A stretch of DNA of 64,000 nt from Opitutaceae bacterium. Lineage in GTDB: Bacteria > Verrucomicrobiota > Verrucomicrobiia > Opitutales > Opitutaceae. The notes beneath the pieces were generated by a model. That model was not told where the DNA came from. It ran no database searches and saw only the letters and a list, made by a program, of their open reading frames with translations. The stretch covers positions 248,001 to 312,000 of the forward strand of contig JANQRT010000058.1 of assembly GCA_028284385.1 (NCBI GenBank). Direction: 5' to 3'. Below are positions 56,128 through 64,000 of the stretch, in pieces. The stretch's first letter is position 1; every line of letters starts with the position of its first letter. The translations under genes were made by a program, and so were the position numbers.

Positions 56128-59100
56128 ATGAGCATACAACCAAACTTTCCCTCGAAGCATGTCGCTCTTTCTTTCCGCGTGCTTTTCGGGGCGTCTATCC
56201 TGGGCTTAGCCCTGCCTTCTGCGCTGTCTCAAGACGGTGAGGAAGAGGATGTTTTCACGCTTTCCCCCTTTTCGGTCCAGGCGGAAGACGATGTTGGCTA
56301 CCGTGCGACTAGCACTCTGGCGGGCACTCGTCTTAAGACGGAAATGAAGGATCTCGCCAACTCCATCACAGTCGCTACGCGCGAAATGATGGACGACTTG
56401 AATGCGAACGATGCCGCCGAAGTCCTGCAGCATCTTGGCAATACCGAATCTGGCGGTATCGATGGAAACTACTCGGGAGTCGATAGCAGCGCGGCCTTTG
56501 TCGATCATGTGAGTCCCGTTCGCAATCCGCAGAACGCAAACCGCATTCGAGGCCTAGCCAGAGCCGATAACACTCGAAACTTCTTTCCTACCGGCATCAA
56601 CTTCGATGGATACAGTATTGATCGCGTTGACGTTAATCGTGGGGCTAATTCCACATTGTTTGGGCTAGGTTCCCCTGGTGGTATCATCAATCATCAGACA
56701 TCCGCTCCCATCTGGAGAGATACTAATCGCGTTGGCCTGAACTACGGTTCCTTTGGCTCTTATCGCGTTACAGGTAATTTCAATCGTGTCATTCTTGAAG
56801 ATAAGTTGGCCATCCGCTTTGCTGCTCTTTACGAAGAGCGCGAATGGCGCCAAGAGCCCACTTACGAACGTGACGAGCGATCTCTGTTCGCCATCACCTA
56901 TAAGCCTGTAGAGCGCGGGTCGCTCAAATTCAGCTATGAACAGGGTGTTGTCGATGCGCGCCGCCCTAGACCGAATTCGCCATCCGATACGTTGACTCGT
57001 TGGTGGGAACCGCAATCGATCGACCCAAACACGGGACAGAGAATCACTTGGGACCCATCGACTCAAAACTTCCGTACTATCGATCGTGATATCTATCGCG
57101 CTCCTGGAAATTGGTTCTTTCAGACAGGCGTTATGTATAACGGCAACGCAGACGGATCTCAAGCCGACCACGCCCAACTGGCATGGTATAATCTACCCGG
57201 TGGTTTCCAGTCTTATCTCGTATCCATAACTACAGGACAACAGTACTATCCATCAGCCACAGCAGCGGCCCAAGGGATCGAGTTTGGCTCTTTCTGGGGT
57301 CATGAGGAGGTCCAAGACAGATCCATTTTCGACTGGGTCAATAATCTTCTAGACGGTCCCAACAAGCAGGAATGGGAAAGCTTCAATGTCTTTAACGCTT
57401 CCTACGATCAGAACTGGGATTTCGGATGGGGTTCTGCCGGAATCGAACTTTCCTACGCCGATGAAAACGTTAATCGTGGATACTTCGATCTCTTCCCGGG
57501 CAGCCGTGGTTACACGATGCAAATCGATCTTAACACGCATTTGCAGACCGGCGAGGTCAATTCCAATTTCGGACGTGTCTTCCTTGCTGGTCGTGGTCAA
57601 CGTCGCGACAATACGAATGATCGCAAAACCCAGCGGGCGACCGCGTTTTTTGAATACGATTTTGGCCGCTCGGACAACAAATGGATTCGCTGGTTGGGTC
57701 GACAGACCACCACAGTATTTGGCCAGGATTTCGTGAACGACTACCTCCAGTTGCAGAGCGAAAACCGGGTGAGCGAGTCTTATGTCGCGGCCATCACGGG
57801 TGGTACCGATCTGAATAGCAACATTGGCCAGGCTAGAACAGTGGTGCATGTTGGACCTGATTTGTCTCAACTCAACTCTCCCGTTGGAGCAAACATCCAG
57901 CCAGTCAATTTCGAACTCAACACAGGGCCGATCACTGGCTGGGGCCGTATCAATAATGAAATCGTTACTGGCATACCGCTAGAAGTATACGACGTACGCG
58001 ACTCGGGAATGTCTCGGAACCTCGTTCATGCCTTTACCAACAACCGATCGTTCACCTCTTCTTTAGCCATGGTGCACCAGTCTCGTATGCTGGACGGTGG
58101 TCTGGTCGTCACCTACGGAGCTCGAAACGATCGGGTCCGAAACTACGATCGTGATGACTTCTCGCGCAATGCGATCGATATGATCGACCTTTCGACCATA
58201 GCCATCGACACCGAAACCGTTACGCAAAACTTCGAGGCAAACACTCAATCGATCGGAGCAGTGCTTCATGTAGACCGGTTTTTGAAGCTGCCCGGCGAGA
58301 CAGGACTCACCCTACACTGGGGTGAAGCGGAGAATTTTCAGATTTCCGGACCGAGACGAGACATGTTCGGACGCCCTATCTCCCCTCCGGGTGGCGAGAC
58401 GACGGACATGGGCTTTTCCGCATCGTTTTTCAACGGAAAGCTTGTAACGCGAGTCAACTGGTATGAATCGGCTTCCACGAATGTAAACTTCGGCATTCCT
58501 GGCTTCCTGTTTGAAACGGATCGTCGTATCATCCGCTATAATTCGCCCGAAGCCCTGGCAGCCGCTGGATATCAAGGTCCTCCGGACTTCTACAAGGAAC
58601 TAACCAACTGGCAGATTGTTGATGGTGCCTCTTCTGACAGCGGATATAACGTTACGCAAAGTGGAGCTCCATCCTTAAGCGACACTCAGTCGACTGCTTC
58701 CGAGGGTTTAGAGATCGACGTCTCTTACAATCCAAACGAGAAGTGGAGATTCGTCTTTAACATTGCCCAACAGGAGGCGGCTCGAAGCAATCTCGCTCCA
58801 GCTACCCAAGAGTACCTCACTTACCGTTTCGACGAGTGGGTCAACGGGGCTGGTAAAGTACTGATCGCCGACGAGTCGAATCAGACGGTAGATGTCCGTA
58901 TTTTCGATACTTTGCTCAACGGGCTGAACGCCTCGCTCTCGCGTGAGGGTCAGAGCGTGCCTGAACTAGCGGAATGGCGCTGGAACCTGATTGCTAACCA
59001 CACCTTCGACCAGGACTCGATGCTCGGCGGTTTCAATGTTGGCGGCTCGCTCAACTGGACGGATGATAAGGCCATTGGCTTCCCCTTTATGAATGTCGTT

Positions 59101-59358
59101 CAGGATTCCGGTGACTCGATCGCCATTCCAGATCTGTCGAATCCATGGACGGATGACAGTCGTTATCGTTTGAATCTGTTTGTTGGATACAATACCAAGC
59201 TCGGCGACAAAATCGACTGGAGACTTCAATTGAACGCCAACAACGTTCTGGAAGATGGTCAGATTGTCACCGTTGCGGTCCAGCCGGATGGTTCGAGTCG
59301 GTCTGTAGTCTGGCGTGAAGGCATTGTCTTCAATTTAAGGTCTACCTTCAAATTCTAG
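56128..59358 (+). CDS. TonB-dependent outer-membrane receptor 2 (Opitutae type)
   Basis: A 1076-residue TonB-dependent receptor with signal peptide ('FGASILGLALPSALSQ'). The mature start 'LSPFSVQAEDDVGYRAT' and 'TLAGTRLKTEMKDLANSIT' is the hallmark of a large receptor family in Opitutae. The plug shows 'NRIRGLARADNTRNFFPTG', 'IDRVDVNRGANSTLFGLGSP' and 'GGIINHQTS', like siderophore-type (FhuA/FecA) plugs, but this family is expanded in glycan degraders. The barrel ends 'GIVFNLRSTFKF'. It probably imports an oligosaccharide; a metal chelate remains possible. It ends at a terminator and precedes the heme/copper protein. Confidence 0.93.
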   Translation: MSIQPNFPSKHVALSFRVLFGASILGLALPSALSQDGEEEDVFTLSPFSVQAEDDVGYRATSTLAGTRLKTEMKDLANSITVATREMMDDLNANDAAEVLQHLGNTESGGIDGNYSGVDSSAAFVDHVSPVRNPQNANRIRGLARADNTRNFFPTGINFDGYSIDRVDVNRGANSTLFGLGSPGGIINHQTSAPIWRDTNRVGLNYGSFGSYRVTGNFNRVILEDKLAIRFAALYEEREWRQEPTYERDERSLFAITYKPVERGSLKFSYEQGVVDARRPRPNSPSDTLTRWWEPQSIDPNTGQRITWDPSTQNFRTIDRDIYRAPGNWFFQTGVMYNGNADGSQADHAQLAWYNLPGGFQSYLVSITTGQQYYPSATAAAQGIEFGSFWGHEEVQDRSIFDWVNNLLDGPNKQEWESFNVFNASYDQNWDFGWGSAGIELSYADENVNRGYFDLFPGSRGYTMQIDLNTHLQTGEVNSNFGRVFLAGRGQRRDNTNDRKTQRATAFFEYDFGRSDNKWIRWLGRQTTTVFGQDFVNDYLQLQSENRVSESYVAAITGGTDLNSNIGQARTVVHVGPDLSQLNSPVGANIQPVNFELNTGPITGWGRINNEIVTGIPLEVYDVRDSGMSRNLVHAFTNNRSFTSSLAMVHQSRMLDGGLVVTYGARNDRVRNYDRDDFSRNAIDMIDLSTIAIDTETVTQNFEANTQSIGAVLHVDRFLKLPGETGLTLHWGEAENFQISGPRRDMFGRPISPPGGETTDMGFSASFFNGKLVTRVNWYESASTNVNFGIPGFLFETDRRIIRYNSPEALAAAGYQGPPDFYKELTNWQIVDGASSDSGYNVTQSGAPSLSDTQSTASEGLEIDVSYNPNEKWRFVFNIAQQEAARSNLAPATQEYLTYRFDEWVNGAGKVLIADESNQTVDVRIFDTLLNGLNASLSREGQSVPELAEWRWNLIANHTFDQDSMLGGFNVGGSLNWTDDKAIGFPFMNVVQDSGDSIAIPDLSNPWTDDSRYRLNLFVGYNTKLGDKIDWRLQLNANNVLEDGQIVTVAVQPDGSSRSVVWREGIVFNLRSTFKF

Positions 59359-59388
59359 GCATCGCTAATCCGTTTGTGAACAATTTCG

Positions 59389-59425
59389 AGCTTGGGCGTT
59401 AATTCGCCCAAGCTTTTTCTTTTTG
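59389..59425 (+). terminator. Rho-independent terminator after TonB receptor 2
   Basis: AGCTTGGGCG-TTAATT-CGCCCAAGCT, a perfect 10-bp stem with a 6-nt loop, followed by TTTTCTTTTTG. It lies 30 nt past the receptor stop and 40 nt before the next gene, so the downstream genes need their own promoter or read-through. Confidence 0.88.
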
Positions 59426-59465
59426 CTCTTTCGGAAATTTGAAGATAGCTGTCTCTTCCTCTGCA

Positions 59466-61607
59466 ATGCTTCGATTTTTCACAGTCGTCATTGTTGCGGT
59501 CAGCCTCGGGGGATTTTCCCATGCCAGCGACGGGAGCAATGAAGTGATCACATTTGCCGATCACATCGCTCCTATCATTTACGAGAATTGTGCTGTTTGT
59601 CATCGGCCTGGCGGAGTGGGACCTTTTAGTCTGCTAACTTTCGAGGATGTACGGCGACGGTCGGTACAAATAAGCGAAGTCATCACGAGTCGGTTCATGC
59701 CTCCGTGGAAGCCAGCCGAAGGTTTCGGTCCGAAGTTCATTGGAGAACGGCGTCTGCGTGAAGATGAGATTGAAATGATTAACCGATGGGTCGATCTGGA
59801 AGCTCCTCCTGGCGATCTCAACGAGGCTCCACCGCCTCCGGAATTCACCGGCGAATGGCAGCTGGGGGAACCGGACTTGATTTTGGAATTCGCAGAGCCC
59901 TATGCGTTGCCGGCGGAGGGCATGGATATTTATAGAAACTTTGTAATTCCTGCTCCTGTATCCAGAAAACGCTATGTTCGCGCTATGGAGTTTTTGCCTC
60001 GCTCTAACCTGGCTATTCACCATGCCGTTTTGCAGATCGACAGGACTCCAACGTCACGCGAAAAAGATGTTGCCGAGCCTGGTCCGGGTTACGATGGAAT
60101 GGGTATTGGGGCTGCTGCTCCACCAGCAGGCCAGTTTGTCGGGTGGACGCCCGGTCAGCGCCCTTACCAGAGTTATCCCGATACCGCCTGGACTCTTCAG
60201 CCAGGTGATGACGTTGTAATCCAACTACACATGCTTCCCAGGGGGAAGACGGAGAACGTATCGCCGCGTATCGGTCTTTACTTTACGGACGAACCACCCA
60301 CTCGATCCAGTTTCGTTTTGCAAATGAGAAACTATGAAATCGATATTCCCGCTGGCGAGACCGACTATCGATTCGAAGAAGTGATGAACATTCCAGTCGA
60401 AATCGAAGTGATCGGAGTGTATCCTCATGCTCACTACATCGGGAAAGATCTAGGAGCCTATGCAATTTTTCCTGACGGCAGCAAGCATTGGCTCTTTCGC
60501 ATACCTGACTGGGATTTCAACTGGCAGAGCGATTATCGCTACGTGGAGCCGCTACGTTTGCCAGCCGGCTCGACTTTGCACATGGAGTATTCCTACGACA
60601 ACTCGTCCGACAATTTTCGTAATCCGAACCAGCCGCCACAACGCATTGTGAGCGGGTGGCGATCCGTCGACGAGATGGGCGAGCTCTCCATCCAGGTTCT
60701 GCCGGTGAAGGAGACGGATTTGGAAGCGCTGAAGCAGGCCCAGATCGACTACGAAGTGGAGCGAGCCGGAGGACTCTCTCGCTATACTTATAATTTAGGC
60801 AGCTACTTCGAGCGGCAAGGTTTGCTCGAAAAGGCCGGCAGCTACTATCGAGAATCCATTCAGCATGATCCCGAGTTCGCCAGCGGCCACTTCAAGTTGG
60901 GTCATGTTTTGGAACGGCAAGGTGATACGTTCGCTGCCGAGAAGAGTTATCTCTCTGCGTTGGAGCATCGGTCCGAGCTTATCCCGCCCAGACTGGGCTT
61001 AGCTCGGATTTACGTGCAACGAGGCCGCAAAGCGGAGGCTATGAAGACGTTGCAACAAGTCTTGGCGTGGGAGGATTTTCACTACGAGGCCAGAGCCTAC
61101 ATCGCTCGCATTCACGAGTCGAACGATGATCTCGATCAGGCTATCGATATTTTGGAGCAGGGAATTTCGTATCATCAAGATAATCCCTATTTTCGGCTAG
61201 AGCTTGGCAAGCTGCTCTTCAAATCCGGGGATCACGAGAAGGCTGTGCCTCATCTAAAGTTCGCTTCGGAAAATGAAGTGACGAGCAATGAGCCGGTGTC
61301 GCAAAGGGACGCATCCGTTCTGAAATCGGAAGCCCTGTTTTCCTTGGGGGTCATATTTATGAAAAGCGAGGAGTACCTGAGCGCTCAGAGTTATTTCTCA
61401 GGGGCCGTCGATGTCATGCCTCACCATCAGCAAGCCTTGATTGCCTCGGCTGTGGTGGCCACCGAGGCTGAGGATATCGCTCTAGCTGAACTTAGGATTG
61501 AGCAGATTCGAAATCTTCCGGAAGGCAGACGCCCGAGCAAGCGGGTTCTTGCGCGTTACTCGGCTAACGAGAAATGGAAATCGATCATCAACGAGCGCTA
61601 CGAATGA
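59466..61607 (+). CDS. secreted cytochrome c / PHM-like copper monooxygenase / TPR fusion
   Basis: A 713-residue exported protein (signal 'FFTVVIVAVSLGGFSHA'; ATG at 59466 preferred over a TTG at 59439). Residues ~25-115 are a cytochrome c domain with heme motif C42-A-V-C45-H46 and a candidate axial Met78 ('SRFMPPW'). Residues ~135-420 resemble the copper type II, ascorbate-dependent monooxygenases (PHM/DBM): His185-His186 ('LAIHHAVLQ') and His255 ('VIQLHMLPRG') match the CuH ligands, and His321/His323 ('VYPHAHYIGKD') and Met373 ('TLHMEYSYDN') match CuM. The C-terminus (~440-700) is a run of TPR repeats ('HFKLGHVLERQGDTFAAEKS'). It suggests heme-to-copper electron delivery for oxidation of an extracellular substrate; the substrate is unknown. 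Confidence 0.82.
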   Translation: MLRFFTVVIVAVSLGGFSHASDGSNEVITFADHIAPIIYENCAVCHRPGGVGPFSLLTFEDVRRRSVQISEVITSRFMPPWKPAEGFGPKFIGERRLREDEIEMINRWVDLEAPPGDLNEAPPPPEFTGEWQLGEPDLILEFAEPYALPAEGMDIYRNFVIPAPVSRKRYVRAMEFLPRSNLAIHHAVLQIDRTPTSREKDVAEPGPGYDGMGIGAAAPPAGQFVGWTPGQRPYQSYPDTAWTLQPGDDVVIQLHMLPRGKTENVSPRIGLYFTDEPPTRSSFVLQMRNYEIDIPAGETDYRFEEVMNIPVEIEVIGVYPHAHYIGKDLGAYAIFPDGSKHWLFRIPDWDFNWQSDYRYVEPLRLPAGSTLHMEYSYDNSSDNFRNPNQPPQRIVSGWRSVDEMGELSIQVLPVKETDLEALKQAQIDYEVERAGGLSRYTYNLGSYFERQGLLEKAGSYYRESIQHDPEFASGHFKLGHVLERQGDTFAAEKSYLSALEHRSELIPPRLGLARIYVQRGRKAEAMKTLQQVLAWEDFHYEARAYIARIHESNDDLDQAIDILEQGISYHQDNPYFRLELGKLLFKSGDHEKAVPHLKFASENEVTSNEPVSQRDASVLKSEALFSLGVIFMKSEEYLSAQSYFSGAVDVMPHHQQALIASAVVATEAEDIALAELRIEQIRNLPEGRRPSKRVLARYSANEKWKSIINERYE

Positions 61608-61666
61608 AAAACAAAAGGTTTGATAAAAAATTAAACAGTTTTATTTTACCGGCGTGTCTTCTGTGA
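61604..61666 (+). other. 20-codon mini-frame bridging two genes
   Basis: ATG at 61604 overlaps the TGA of the monooxygenase gene (ATGA), reads 20 codons (starts MKNKRFDKK, ends ILPACLL) and stops at TGA 61664..61666. That stop overlaps an in-frame GTG (61663) of the next gene (GTGA). It looks like a coupling leader peptide or the remnant of a frameshifted signal peptide. Confidence 0.4.
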
Positions 61667-62958
61667 ATCCGAATGTTGGATATCTGTTTTTTTGGCTTTG
61701 GATTATTTCCTTGAGCGCGTTTAGCCACGCGGAGTCGATTGAGGCTATTGTCGATCTGGAGAGACTGGGAACCAAGCTCAAACACGGGGTGGATGGGAAG
61801 CTTTCCTTGAAAGGCTGGGCGGATAGCCCTCAGGCGGAGGATCTTTGCCAGGTGCTGTTTGACGAAGAGGGATTTTCGGTTTTTCGCATGCCGATATACG
61901 CTATGAGGCCGGTTGACGACCCCTTCTATGATAAGGTCGTAAAGCTAGCCCAGCTCGCTAGGAAAGCCAATCCGCAGGTTATTCTGTTCGCCAGCGTGGC
62001 GAATGGAGATGGAGATCAAGACAACAATCTGCACAACAAGCACAAGTTTCCTTTGTCCATGCTCTGCGGCGATGAGAAGAAAGGCTGTGATAATGGACGT
62101 ATTTACAATTTGGATCTCGATGCTTACGCCGCTTACCTTGACGATTTTATTCGTATGATGGACAAGAAGGGTGTATCCATCGATTGGATTGGTCCTTGGA
62201 ATGAAGACAATGCATCGAGAAGAGATGTAGCGTATCTGTGGCGACGCATGGAGGAAGAGAAGGATCTTGTGCGCGTAGGCCTAGAGACGTGGGCTCTGCA
62301 GCGCGGCATCGAGAAAGTTCGATCGCTGCAGTCGAAATTGGATTTGATCGGTTCGCATTTCTATGACGACGAGCAAGGCAAGGCGATACCCAAGAAGCGT
62401 TGGGACGAAAAGTGGCAACAGCTCGTCAAGCTCTCGAAGAAGCCGGTATGGTTTACCGAGGCAACCGATTACAAGGAAGCCGAGATCGACGAAGCCAAGT
62501 ATTTGGTAAAGGCCTTGGAGCGTTTGATCGTAGCCGCCAATGCCGGGATTGAAGGGATTATATATTATCAAACTGTGCCAAGAATCATTGGATACGATGG
62601 TAAACCAGTATCGCTAAAGCATTCTGGATTGTTCAATTTCATTCGAAAAAGTCGCGATGCCCATCGTGTCGGATCGACTCGCTTGGAAAATCCGAATATA
62701 TGGCTTTACGCCCATTACAACGAAGCGGAAAATCTTCTCGGTATCCACATTGCGAATAGCGATTCGTCTAAGCAAACGATCGACATTCAAGTCCACGGAG
62801 GAAAGCTAGGCCAATTGCCGAAAGAGGCCAGTTTGTGGAACGAAAGCCAAACGGATGAATCCGTTTCGATTATTGAAGCAAGCGACGAGGGCTGTTTACT
62901 AGTAGTCCCTCCCGTCTCTTATGCCTACGTGGAAATCAGTGTGTCACAGATGCGTTAA
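61654..62958 (+). CDS. GH30-like clan-A glycoside hydrolase
   Basis: A 434-residue exported enzyme starting at GTG 61654 (a second in-frame GTG at 61663 is equally possible; no ATG is available). The signal peptide is 'YLFFWLWIISLSAFSHA'. The TIM barrel carries a clan GH-A acid/base at Glu184 ('DWIGPWNEDNAS') and a candidate nucleophile Glu269 ('PVWFTEATDYK'). A small beta domain closes the C-terminus ('ENLLGIHIANSDSSKQTIDI'), the layout of GH30. Galactanase, galactosylceramidase-like or fucosidase-type activities occur in the group; the substrate is not clear. It sits between the monooxygenase and a second glycosidase and is probably co-transcribed with both. Confidence 0.78.
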   Translation: MSSVNPNVGYLFFWLWIISLSAFSHAESIEAIVDLERLGTKLKHGVDGKLSLKGWADSPQAEDLCQVLFDEEGFSVFRMPIYAMRPVDDPFYDKVVKLAQLARKANPQVILFASVANGDGDQDNNLHNKHKFPLSMLCGDEKKGCDNGRIYNLDLDAYAAYLDDFIRMMDKKGVSIDWIGPWNEDNASRRDVAYLWRRMEEEKDLVRVGLETWALQRGIEKVRSLQSKLDLIGSHFYDDEQGKAIPKKRWDEKWQQLVKLSKKPVWFTEATDYKEAEIDEAKYLVKALERLIVAANAGIEGIIYYQTVPRIIGYDGKPVSLKHSGLFNFIRKSRDAHRVGSTRLENPNIWLYAHYNEAENLLGIHIANSDSSKQTIDIQVHGGKLGQLPKEASLWNESQTDESVSIIEASDEGCLLVVPPVSYAYVEISVSQMR

Positions 62959-62981
62959 AGTCCACCAATTGTTTTTGCCCG

Positions 62982-64000
62982 ATGTATGTTCATTCTACAA
63001 AATTATTCCTTTGTATCTTCGCCCTCTGCTTGTCGGCGATGGCCGACTCGAAGATGAATGCCGCTACGCCTCCAGCTCCGCTTTTTGTCGATCCCCACTA
63101 TCAAGGCTCTTGCGACCCTGAGATCATATGGAACCAGCATGAGCAGGAATGGTGGATTTTCTATACGGCTCGCCGAGCTCTGCATGACGAAACCTTTGTT
63201 GCCACGCCCCTCGGCGTCATTGCATCCAAGGATTTAGTACATTGGGAATTTAAGGGCTATTGCTCGTTTGATGGAGTTCCCGGAAAAAAGGACAATCACG
63301 AGACGTTTTGGGCTCCTGCGATCTGCCGCGAAGGTGATACCTACCATATGTTTGTTACTTGGAAAACGGATACGGATACGACGCGTGGTCAATGGGGAGG
63401 TCCAGGCTATGTAGTTCAGTATTCAGCTCCTGAGGACGATCTACTCAATGGTTGGAAGCAGGTTCAGAAAATCAGCAAGCTCGAGGAACGAGCTCTGGAT
63501 GCCACGGTGTGGAAGGATGACGAAATCTGGAAACTCTGGTACAAAGGCAGGAAAGGAGGAGGAGAGAAGGCTTCGCTGATCGCTTTGCAGAGCAAGGACT
63601 TGATGAACTGGGTCATCGACGAATCAGACACGGGCGAGGTTTTCAATAAGGAGGCCACTGGATACGGTTTCGAGGAAGCGCCCTTCTTTTTCGAATGGAA
63701 AGGCAGGAAATGGCTGATCACAGATCCTCACGAAGGCCTGATTGTCTACGAGAGCGACGACGCTCGCTCATGGAAGATGAACAACGTCATCTTAAAGGAA
63801 GGCGGATCGAGAGAGCAGGACGGCAGTATGGCTCGCCATTGCAGTGTATTGGTAGACGAAGGACGAGCGTTTATCTTCTATCACGTCGAACCTTGGCGCG
63901 ATTACGGGACGCCCCCCTTTAAGCAGCCTCAAGAAAATCGCAGAGCGGCCCTGCAAGTCGCAGAGCTAAAGCTGGTGGAGGGAAAGATCGTTTGCGATCG
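62982..64000 (+). CDS. GH43/GH32/GH117-type five-bladed-propeller glycosidase, partial
   Basis: The gene runs off the right edge; about 339 codons are present from the ATG at 62982. The signal peptide is 'LFLCIFALCLSAMADS'. The propeller style is clear: 'CDPEIIWNQHEQEWWIFYTA' (first-blade Asp), 'HETFWAPAICREGDTYHMF', 'LDATVWKDDEIWKLWYKG', 'GFEEAPFFFEWKGRKWLI' (candidate acid Glu) and 'DGSMARHCSVLVDEGRAFIFYH'. Repeats of this type are shared by families GH32, 43, 62 and 117, and I cannot decide among them. Given the sulfatases and beta-galactosidase, an anhydrogalactosidase-like (GH117) activity is one option. It starts 23 nt after the GH30-like stop, in the same operon. Confidence 0.75.
   Translation, partial: MYVHSTKLFLCIFALCLSAMADSKMNAATPPAPLFVDPHYQGSCDPEIIWNQHEQEWWIFYTARRALHDETFVATPLGVIASKDLVHWEFKGYCSFDGVPGKKDNHETFWAPAICREGDTYHMFVTWKTDTDTTRGQWGGPGYVVQYSAPEDDLLNGWKQVQKISKLEERALDATVWKDDEIWKLWYKGRKGGGEKASLIALQSKDLMNWVIDESDTGEVFNKEATGYGFEEAPFFFEWKGRKWLITDPHEGLIVYESDDARSWKMNNVILKEGGSREQDGSMARHCSVLVDEGRAFIFYHVEPWRDYGTPPFKQPQENRRAALQVAELKLVEGKIVCD

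Overview
The window looks like a chromosomal segment of a Verrucomicrobiota bacterium, probably class Opitutae. The best clue is the N-terminus of the second TonB-dependent receptor (56128..59358), whose mature end reads 'LSPFSVQAEDDVGYRAT' followed by 'TLAGTR', a pattern typical of that lineage. Paired TonB receptors and sulfatases without a SusD partner, LysM lipoproteins and an ECF sigma/anti-sigma pair with an 'RPSEEFWKGFEQEL' motif agree with it. Placement is inferred from protein style; there is no rRNA in the window.

Left part (1..22 kb): mostly housekeeping genes. An envelope-stress-like cassette runs on the minus strand (ECF sigma, membrane anti-sigma-like protein, HtrA-like protein cut by the window edge and apparently lacking catalytic residues). 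Next come ispB, kdsD, a LysM lipoprotein, a GreA/B-like protein, a hotdog thioesterase, an apiosidase-like (DUF4038) protein, a DUF5069 protein, an acetyltransferase, a long cystathionine-gamma-synthase-like enzyme and exonuclease III. A Rieske-domain protein is divergent from a SufR-like regulator across two palindromic operator candidates. They are followed by a HAD phosphatase, a lone CheX, mgtE, an SRAP (YedK/HMCES) protein whose catalytic Cys2 is Pro, patB, tandem Hsp20 genes and an MscS channel.

Middle part (23..40.6 kb): a methyltransferase, then a six-gene YejBEA-like peptide ABC transporter operon ending in a translationally coupled GNAT acetyltransferase. The riboflavin operon ribB(X)-ribH-nusB-ftsY follows; its RibBA-like protein has a degenerate cyclohydrolase half. 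Then come a LacI regulator, a DUF481 outer-membrane protein, cysE, aroC, a CobW-like NTPase with an altered P-loop, and a GT4 glycosyltransferase.

Right part (40.7..64 kb): a polysaccharide-utilisation region. It holds three formylglycine-type sulfatases (one apparently cytoplasmic, two with signal peptides), AraC and LacI regulators, two large TonB-dependent receptors, a GH2 beta-galactosidase-like enzyme with a LamG-like domain inserted in its catalytic barrel, a secreted cytochrome c / PHM-like copper monooxygenase / TPR fusion, a GH30-like clan-A glycosidase and a partial five-bladed-propeller glycosidase running off the right edge. Together they suggest uptake, desulfation and hydrolysis of a sulfated, galactose-containing (algal-type) glycan, with an unexpected copper/heme redox enzyme in the locus. 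No tRNA, rRNA, CRISPR, insertion sequence or prophage was recognised. The most novel-looking items are the Pro2 SRAP protein, the heme-PHM-TPR monooxygenase, the Rieske/SufR-like divergent pair, the inactive-looking HtrA in the sigma cassette and the coupled 20-codon frame at 61604..61666.
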